Source of the DNA: Coix lacryma-jobi var. lacryma-jobi
Taxonomy: Eukaryota > Streptophyta > Magnoliopsida > Poales > Poaceae
Reading direction: 5' to 3'
DNA length: 64,000 nt
Assembly: GCA_009763385.1 (NCBI GenBank)
Contig: CM019823.1
Coordinates: forward strand, 172,948,503-173,012,502
The position numbers and the translations under genes were made by a program. Below the pieces are notes generated by a model. That model was not told where the DNA came from. It did no database searches and saw only the letters and a list, made by a program, of their open reading frames with translations. This document shows positions 57,876 through 64,000 of this stretch, piece by piece (positions within the stretch are counted from its first letter, which is position 1; each line of letters starts with the position of its first letter).

Positions 57876-58533
57876 ATGTTTGGAGGTTCGTCCAAAGGTG
57901 GGAGAGGAAAGGGTGGGAGGAAGGTACCTGCCATTGTGTGGGAGGGCTCTCTTGGTCCTGATTCCTTCTTAGAGGCACTATATGAGTTTCCCGCTGAGAG
58001 CAAAAAAGATTTCACCCGGGAGCGTCCTCTTAGGGGATACGATAACCGCTTAGAAGACTGGCCAAAATGCCGCCATGGTGAGGACTGTTTGGTGCAGATG
58101 CTCCACGACGACTTGGAGGCAGGCCGACGTTTCTTCAAATGCCCGCGAGCATGGGTAACTCTATTTAATTGTTGTTGTTATGCCTCTAATGTTTGCTAAT
58201 ACTTAGTCATTTTGTGAATGTCAGTCTTCTATTTCCGAAGAAAATTGCGGCTTCACCAGATGGGTGTATCCTCCTCCAATATGGCCGCATCAGCAATACA
58301 TCTATTATCTGCAGGGTCGTATCGACGATCTTGAAAGAGAAGTTAAAAGCATGCTCAAGGACTATGATGATGACGACAGCGATGCAGGCGATTCAGATGA
58401 AGCAATATGCCTTGATCCATATTGCAACTGTCCGCATCACAAGAACAAGGGGCCTCCACCGCCGCCGCCACCACCGCCACCACCACCACCACCATCCGCA
58501 ATGAGAGGCTATTACGGAGAAGGGTCTACTTAG
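57876..58533 (+). CDS. GRF zinc-finger protein, two exons, apparently intact
   Basis: Exon 1 57876-58154, intron 58155-58224 (GT-AG, 70 bp, phase 0), exon 2 58225-58533; 195 residues. The start MFGGSSKGGRGKGGRK is glycine- and lysine-rich. The finger is CRHGEDC, GRRFFKCPRAW, then across the intron ENCGFTRWVYPP. This is the GRF pattern (C..C, GR.FF.CP, CGF..W) found in single-stranded nucleic-acid-binding proteins such as topoisomerase III and APE2. A short coiled-coil-like stretch (QGRIDDLEREVKSMLKD), acidic residues, CLDPYCNCPHH and a run of 14 prolines follow. It is the only gene of this element without a visible lesion. Its role in transposition is unknown. Confidence 0.75.
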
Positions 58534-58931
58534 TTTCCTATGTGGGATCGCTTCTAGAACTACTAAGACCACTATGTGTGTGTTGTGTTGTGTCAATCAA
58601 TTACCTAAGGCATGTTAGGATTAGTCTAGGACCTTTTAACCAAGTTACGGTAAAAGGTCCTCACATGCCATGTACTAGTTTGTTGTTCGTGTACTGATTT
58701 GCTATATTCTATTTCTCGTACTTTATCCCAGAAAAAATCGATGACACATGAACTACAACAAACAATACAACAACAAATAAAAAAGTCAAACAAAGTGCAG
58801 TTCAAGACTACATTATCGAGGATCCAAAATAAACGGTACATGGGAGTACAAGCCAACAGTACAATAGACTAACAAGTCCACCAAATGACAACAATGTTCA
58901 TTACTCAATAATAACTACTGAACCTACCACA
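58534..58931. other. Spacer between convergent GRF genes
   Basis: Non-coding sequence between the plus-strand and minus-strand GRF genes. Both would end transcription here. No repeat or motif stands out. Confidence 0.5.
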
Positions 58932-59621
58932 CTACTGAGTGCAACGAGGCCACTTTCCCTTCCTCACAACATCTGGATCCTGCTCCATGGCAGCCTTGGC
59001 ACGGCGCACACGCTCAAGCCTCTTCTCTCTCTCCCCCCTACGCTTAGCTGCATCCCTCATTTTTGTCTCTTCCTCATGTTGCTTTTGTGCTGCCTCTTCT
59101 TTGCGTCTCTTCTCCAAACGCTCCTTGTCCTCAACAGCCCACTTTTTCATCCTCTCTACGTGCTCCTTGTCCTCCGGCTTCATCTCAGTGTCGATCCATT
59201 GCTCGAAGTCACATAGTGGTGGAGGCTCCTGCAAAACACGACTAAGTCAATTAAGTAACGAAATATAAATGATTTATCATTAATGTTTACAACAAGCCAT
59301 CAGCTTCTCACCATTAGTCCAATGCGGATCTGTTTAGGTGTTGGGTCAAAGGCATAATTCTCACACATCCAATACCTTTGACCATATGTGTGCTCCTCAT
59401 CAGATATTGCGACCTTTCAATCATCACCGCAGTAGCACATGGGCACCGGAACACCACCAGGTAATGGCAAACGGGCAAAGGCATTGCCCGTTAGCGGCTG
59501 CCTACAATCATCAACGCAATAGCAAATGAAGATAACACAAAATTACTTCATTTTAACCGACAAATAAATAAACAATATACCGATCTTACCTCGCCTTACT
59601 AGCTTTGCCACGCCACGGCAT
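58932..59621 (-). pseudogene. GRF-like zinc-finger and coiled-coil gene, three exons, one stop
   Basis: Exon 1 59621-59590 (MPWRGKASKA), exon 2 59501-59312, exon 3 59228-58932, all with GT-AG borders and matching phases; about 172 codons. Exon 2 carries a GRF-like half finger: MCYCGDD, a TGA stop (59417-59419) where related proteins would have Cys or similar, then GQRYWMCENYAFDPTP. Exon 3 has PPLCDFEQWIDTE, then a long charged helix (EDKERLEKRRKEEAAQKQHEE, with KRRGEREKRLERVRRAK), likely a coiled coil. It converges on the intact GRF gene. I infer that this was a second accessory gene of the element; the stop suggests decay. Confidence 0.7.
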
Positions 59622-59982
59622 CCTAATAATAAACAATATATCAACATTAGACGTATATTCATGATTAATTATAAATCTACATAATGACCTAATACATGAT
59701 TAATTACAAATTGAACAAAATATTAAACAAAACACATATAAAAAGTATAATATATAAACGAATCCATAATTAATTAACAACTAACGTCACGATAATTACA
59801 AATTAAATATTGCCTACAAACCCTAACTTTGAAAAATATGGTTCAATCAAACACTGCAAATATGGATAAAGAATAGGAATATGGATTAACATAGTATGTA
59901 AAGAGAACAAGTTTGATTGAGAGAGATGAAGAGAGGAGGAATGAAATGAATTGGATTGGGAGGAGAAGAGAGGAATGAAGAT
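59622..59982. other. Right internal flank of the Mutator-like element
   Basis: AT-rich DNA upstream of the minus-strand gene and inside the right inverted repeat. It should hold that gene's promoter. No clear TATA was assigned. Confidence 0.4.
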
Positions 59983-60288
59983 GAGGAAGCTGCTGGGCGC
60001 GGCGGCCAAATCTAGATCGGCTTTGCCGCGCCAACCCGCCTGGCGCGGCAAAGCCGTTGACCGCGCCAGGCCGCCTGGCGCGGCAAACTGACAAGCTGCC
60101 CCACCCGGGCCTGAGTGGCCGGCAGGTGCCACGGTGGTGCTTTTGCCGCGCCGCCATGCATGGCGTGGCTAACGCTTTTGTCGCGCCATGCGGGACGGCG
60201 CGGCAAAAGGGTTAGTTTTGAAAAAAAAAATTGAACAGTGTTGCTTTTGAAATATCTTATTTAATTGGGTTATTAATAAAAAAAATTT
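59983..60288 (-). repeat. Right terminal inverted repeat with GC palindromes
   Basis: Inverted match to 45375-45716, lacking one palindrome module. CATACTCAA follows at 60289-60297. Confidence 0.9.
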
Positions 60289-60297
60289 CATACTCAA

Positions 60298-61021
60298 CTA
60301 GTTGTTTTGCCCTCACTATGCAAAAATCAAATGCACTAGATAATACTGCTGAGTACCGAGTGCTACACCAGATAAACAACTCAACTGTAATCTGTAATGT
60401 GTGCTAGTGACAGTTAAAGCTCTAGTGCTTCCTCCAATGTTAGCATCGAAGAATTCTGGTGCACCTGACAGGTTATGATTTGCTCAGCATGCGCTATGTT
60501 GAAACTCCGGTGTTTCCTCCGATGGACCATCAGACAAATCCGACGTCGTGCTAGACCTTTTAAGTGCACAAAAATATACACTCTAGGCCCACACTCCGGT
60601 GTTTCACTATACAGTATACTCTTTATAAAGGATGAAATGAATGTAAAATTTGAAATGCTACTTCAATTGTTGAATAAATGAGCGGTTATTTGTGGTTGCA
60701 CACAGTGCCCGAGCTGGCACGGGCAAGCTGGTCAGCTCGTGTTTGTCGTATGGCACCACGTCACGCAGCTAAGACAATATAGGGCCCGGCCACAACAAGG
60801 CAAGGGCGCAAGGCAAGACATGTGAGAGTTAATCGTGTCTATCGTGCCCGGGTTTAACCGTATCATGGCACCGTTTGGTAGGTGCGAGATTGTCAGTTTG
60901 TCACACCCATGGCGTGAGCGCTAATTAAAATCATCCCCTTGGCATGTTACACAGTCCATTGCATATGCAACGTTGACTTCGTCATATGAATATTATAGTG
61001 TTCACCTAACTTAAATTACTT
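60298..61021. other. Intergenic DNA, no gene recognised
   Basis: Between the two Mutator-like elements. No supported gene, RNA or repeat. Confidence 0.45.
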
Positions 61022-61365
61022 AGAGAAAAATTCACCGCCGATCCCTAAACTTGGCCGGCGGTGTCATCCCGGTCCATGAAGTTACAAAATGTTATTTTCA
61101 CGTGCTGGAACTTGTCCCGGGCCGCACCTGAGGTCCAAACGGGTCCCGAGCCGACCCGAACGCGGATTTGGCGACGCGGGCCGATTCAGCTGCCCTTCTC
61201 CGTCATTCGCACGACACAGCTCGCGTGGTCGTGGGGTTTCTTCATCCTACCGTCCCGGCGGGTCGTGGGGAGGCGGAGGTCATCGGTTGCTCATCGCAGG
61301 TGGAGCGTGGCGAGAAGGCTGGCCGCGGCAGTGGATAGTTCCCAGGACGGTGACTGCAGCAAGCA

Positions 61366-63443
61366 ATGGCACCGAAGCTGCGACGAAAGGGCGATCCTCC
61401 TCCGGTATATGGTGAGTTAATCGCACCCAAAGTTATGCGTTTTTGTTGGTGTAGCTGATCCTTAGGTAAATTAAGATGTTGATGGAGACATAAAAATTCG
61501 ATCTTAGGGATTAGGTTTCTGTTTTTTTGTGTCGATTGGTTCAGGATTGGGGTTTTCTTGAGGTTCAGGTTTGTGATTAGTGAGTTTTCTCAGTATAGGG
61601 AATCGATTCATGTTACTGATGTTCTGTTGTATGACCAAATTGTGCAATGTAGGTGTCAGTGGTGAAGAGTTTACTGTTGAAGTGCATCATGGTGGGTTTT
61701 TTCTTGGATCTGGGCATACAAGGTCATATGTGGATGAAAAGATTTCGTCGGTTGATCATTGTGAAGTAGAAACTTGGTCAGTTCTGTGGTTTGAGGACAT
61801 TGCTGAGCAACTTGGATACCCAAAGTCGGCTACTTTCAAGGTGTATTGGTTGTTGCCTGGAAAGACACTAGAGGATGGGTTGAGGATAATTTCTACTGAT
61901 TCAGACACCAATGCAATGTGCTCAGTGGTAGACAGGGTTCAAAACCTAGTACTATATTTTGATCATGATGACATGTTGGTTGATGGGCATTGGGATGATG
62001 TGGTTGTGAACCCAGTTTCACATTTGCCTAAGGTTATTAGCCCTATCAAGGTGCATTATGATGAGAGCAGACAAAGTGAGAGATTACCTGAGTTCTACCA
62101 AGGGCCACCAAATTTGAACAATCTTCAATCTGAATTTGGGGAAGGAAGAAAAGAGGACAGTGAGGGTTCTGAATTTTTGGATAGTGAGTATGAGGTTGAG
62201 GAGGGGGATGAAGACCTTCCTGAAGGAATTATCAAAGAGGAACAGAACAAGCAACAAAAGGTTTCAAAGTCTAAGAAGGCAAGGGGCAGCAGGCTTAAGG
62301 GTGAAAGGACAACAGCAACACCTCAAGATGTAGAAGACTTGTCTAGTGAAGAAGATCTTCAACTCCCAGCTGAAGAAATAGAGAGTGAAGTCAATATGAA
62401 GTTTGGTACCTTCAGGACCGAGGACATGAACAATCCCACATTCAAAGTTGGTATACCCGTTGAGTCTGTTGTCTGTTGTCCATGAATGTTATTCAATTCA
62501 GGCATTTAACAAAGCGTATGAGTCCAACATTATGCCTTGCAGAGATAGAACCACTTGGGAAAAGGTCAATGGTCCTCCAGTCCTACCACCTAAATATGAA
62601 AAGAAAGTAGGAAGGCCACCAAGGTGCAGGAAAAAGGCTCCTCATGAAATCCAAGGAACAAATGGCCCTAAATTGTCAAAACATGGGGTGACCATGACTT
62701 GCAGTTACTGCAGGGATGAGAACCACAATGCCAGGAGTTGCCCCCTTAAGAAGATGGGGATAAGACCAGAGGATTATGTCCCTGATGAGGTACCTTTGCA
62801 ACAAAAGGAACCTACTCAGAGTTCTCAGTATGTCTCACAAGATGCTCCTCAGAGTTCTCAGTTTGTCTCACAAGACGCTTCTCAGAGTTCTCAGTTTGTC
62901 TCACAAGATGCTCCTCAGAGTTCTCAGTTTGTCTCACAAGACGCTTCTCAGAGTTTGCAGTTTGTCTCACAAGATGCTCCTCACAGTTCTCAGTTTGTCT
63001 CACAAGACGCTTCTCAGAGTTTGCAGTTTGTCTCACAAGATGCTCCTCAAAGTTCATTGTTTCCCTCACTAGAAAATCCACATACTAATCAGTCTATGGG
63101 AATGATGGCGCACCTTAGCTCAACAATGCTTTTGCAAATGCTAGAACAGGTAAACTATTTTTTGGCCTCTAAAAATGATTTAGGTATTTTGGGTCTCTAA
63201 AAGTTATCTTTTTTACAGGGATCAAAGACACCAGCATACTTTGCCCAGACTCCAACTCCATTACCGGAGTCTGCCTTCATCACTTCGAATACAACAATGC
63301 CTAGGCCGACTGTATTGACAACAGCTACCAAGGAAGGTAAGGCTGCTACAAGGAAGAGGAAATCAGCCCCTGCAAAGAAGAAGGAAGCACCTGGGAAGAA
63401 GAAGGAAGCATCTGGGAAGAAGAAAGATGCTCCTATGAAGTGA
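61366..63443 (+). pseudogene. MULE transposase derivative: PB1-like domain and zinc knuckle, core deleted
   Basis: Exon 1 61366-61411 (MAPKLRRKGDPPPVYG, phase 1), exon 2 61653 to about 62446, exon 3 about 62502-63149, exon 4 63219-63443. The N-terminus is the PB1-like domain of plant MULE transposases (FTVEVHHGGFFLGSGHTRSY, WSVLWFEDIAEQLGY), then an acidic linker to NPTFKVG. The catalytic D-D-E core and SWIM finger are missing. After about 62450 the frame changes to C-terminal parts: AFNKAYESNIMPC, KKVGRPPRCRKKAP, the knuckle CSYCRDENHNARSC, eight 11-residue repeats and a lysine-rich tail (KKKEAPGKKKEASGKKK). A phase-0 splice from 62446 to 62502 would join both halves, but the intron would be only 55 bp. 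It is either a deletion derivative or a reduced DNA-binding gene. Confidence 0.72.
62814..63077 (+). repeat. 33-bp coding minisatellite, eight units
   Basis: Encodes eight units of (T/P/S)-Q-S-S-Q-F-V-S-Q-D-A or close variants. Units alternate between P and S starts, giving a 66-bp higher-order period. The frame is kept throughout. Confidence 0.92.
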
Positions 63444-63790
63444 AATGCAGAGATTTCTGTACACCTTGTGCTCTTTTGTGAATGACATAAGAATTTTACG
63501 AATACATATTTAGGCTACCTGAGCTGCCAAAAATATTTAGAGTCATCTTTTGCTCTTTTGTTAATGACACAAGCACAATCTGTGCTACTGTCATGGATGC
63601 TGCTCAGTAGTGAAAACTATGCAAGGAAATATTCCAGTGATGCTTGAATGTTGGCAGTTTTATGTTATTTGTGTTACTGTGTTCCAGTGATGCTAGAAAG
63701 TTGGCATTTTGTGTCAATTTGTTCAAATCAATTAACACACCGCATAGATAAGTTTTCAAGGCACATAACCATGCTGATGCATTTTTAATA

Positions 63791-64000
63791 TTACTCATCA
63801 ACATATCCATACAAGATTTCTGGAAAAATTACAGAGATTTGTGAATAAAACAAGTGAAGAACGTTAACTAAAAATTTTAGTAGGACAACAATGTCCCTAC
63901 CAATTCCTAGCATTACTGTCAAACTATCATTCGCTTGTTTCAGATCATGCTGAAGCCGCACAGCTCCATCAGCCGGCCTCCTCTCCAACCTGTTCACTGA
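63791..64000 (-). CDS. C-terminal exon of a minus-strand gene (incomplete)
   Basis: The frame is open from the window edge to TAA at 63791-63793: LERRPADGAVRLQHDLKQAN, DSLTVMLGIGRDIVVLLKFL and VNVLHLFYSQ. An amphipathic stretch is followed by a hydrophobic helix that could span a membrane. Accessory genes on the opposite strand of grass MULEs often encode a GRF finger followed by a coiled coil and hydrophobic tail; this could be that tail. That is inference, as the finger would lie outside the window. Confidence 0.4.
   Translation of the reverse strand, partial: SVNRLERRPADGAVRLQHDLKQANDSLTVMLGIGRDIVVLLKFLVNVLHLFYSQISVIFPEILYGYVDE

Larger units (their letters stand above)
45375..60288 (+). 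mobile_element. 14.9-kb Mutator-like element with transposase, PMD and two GRF genes
   Basis: Left inverted repeat 45375-45716 and right inverted repeat 59983-60288 start GAATTTTTTTTATTAATAAC and AAATTTTTTTTATTAATAAC. They stay alike for over 300 bp, to CCCAGCAGCTTCCTC. Flanks CATACTCAG (45366-45374) and CATACTCAA (60289-60297) fit a 9-bp Mutator-type duplication with one mismatch. The gene order inside is mudrA-like transposase (+), plant mobile domain gene (+), GRF zinc-finger gene (+), GRF-like coiled-coil gene (-). Two later insertions, a hAT-like element (754 bp) and a solo LTR (4,452 bp), enlarge it. Without them it would be about 9.7 kb. Confidence 0.9.
61022..64000 (+). mobile_element. 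Second Mutator-like element (right end outside window)
   Basis: AGAGAAAAATTCACCGCCGA, TCCCTAAACTTGGCC, GGCGGTGTCATCCCGGTCC at 61022-61078 resemble the terminal repeat of a grass Mutator-like family. It holds a transposase-derived gene (+) and the end of a minus-strand gene. The right terminus is beyond 64000, so the inverted repeat and target duplication cannot be checked. Confidence 0.6.

Overview
This window is nuclear DNA of a grass, most likely a panicoid or andropogonoid species (sorghum, sugarcane, Miscanthus or maize relatives). The evidence is GC-rich P450 coding exons of grass type, a CYP81A-type P450 cluster, and abundant grass repeats: Stowaway- and Tourist-like MITEs, CACTA ends with CTTTGCCGAGTG and GGGACTAAAGGT subterminal repeats, a Poaceae tRNA-derived SINE, and Mutator-like elements carrying plant mobile domain genes. 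There are no operons, ribosome binding sites or CRISPR arrays. Genes have introns with GT-AG borders.

Layout. 0-2.7 kb: CYP81-type P450 copy 1 (+), frameshifted by a 22-bp tandem duplication and by one extra A. 2.9-10.3 kb: a probable Helitron (hairpin plus CTAG 3' end) carrying GC-rich gene-like sequence, an internal duplication and a nested 1.47-kb solo LTR. 10.4-13.4 kb: MITEs. 13.6-16.3 kb: intact P450 copy 2 (-) with a Stowaway-like MITE in its intron. 16.8-25.2 kb: SINE copies, then a LINE relic split by a 6.5-kb Copia element. 25.8-26.6 kb: a mini CACTA element and a 125-bp tandem repeat. 27.5-29.3 kb: intact P450 copy 3 (+). 29.9-38.6 kb: a broken DnaJ-like fragment, a long stretch I cannot identify, and a Pack-MULE-like element carrying phospholipase D exons. 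39.5-42.3 kb: a foldback MITE, a promoter MITE and intact P450 copy 4 (+). 42.6-43.8 kb: a CACTA remnant. 45.4-60.3 kb: one 14.9-kb Mutator-like element. 61.0 kb to the end: part of a second Mutator-like element.

The host-gene content is the four P450s: three look intact (520, 521 and 513 residues) and one is broken. They fall into two pairs by sequence (copies 1 and 2; copies 3 and 4), as expected from local duplication. CYP81A enzymes of grasses are known for herbicide detoxification and, in maize, zealexin synthesis. The substrates here cannot be read from sequence.

The most unusual object is the 14.9-kb Mutator-like element. Between terminal inverted repeats of 306-342 bp, built from GC-rich palindromic modules, it holds a mudrA-like transposase (one in-frame stop), an eight-exon plant-mobile-domain gene, an apparently intact two-exon GRF zinc-finger gene, and an antisense three-exon GRF-like coiled-coil gene (one in-frame stop). 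The mobile-domain gene is split by an 8-bp-TSD hAT-like element and by a 4.45-kb solo LTR. The second element at the right edge carries a transposase-derived gene with its catalytic core deleted, plus an 11-residue coding repeat.
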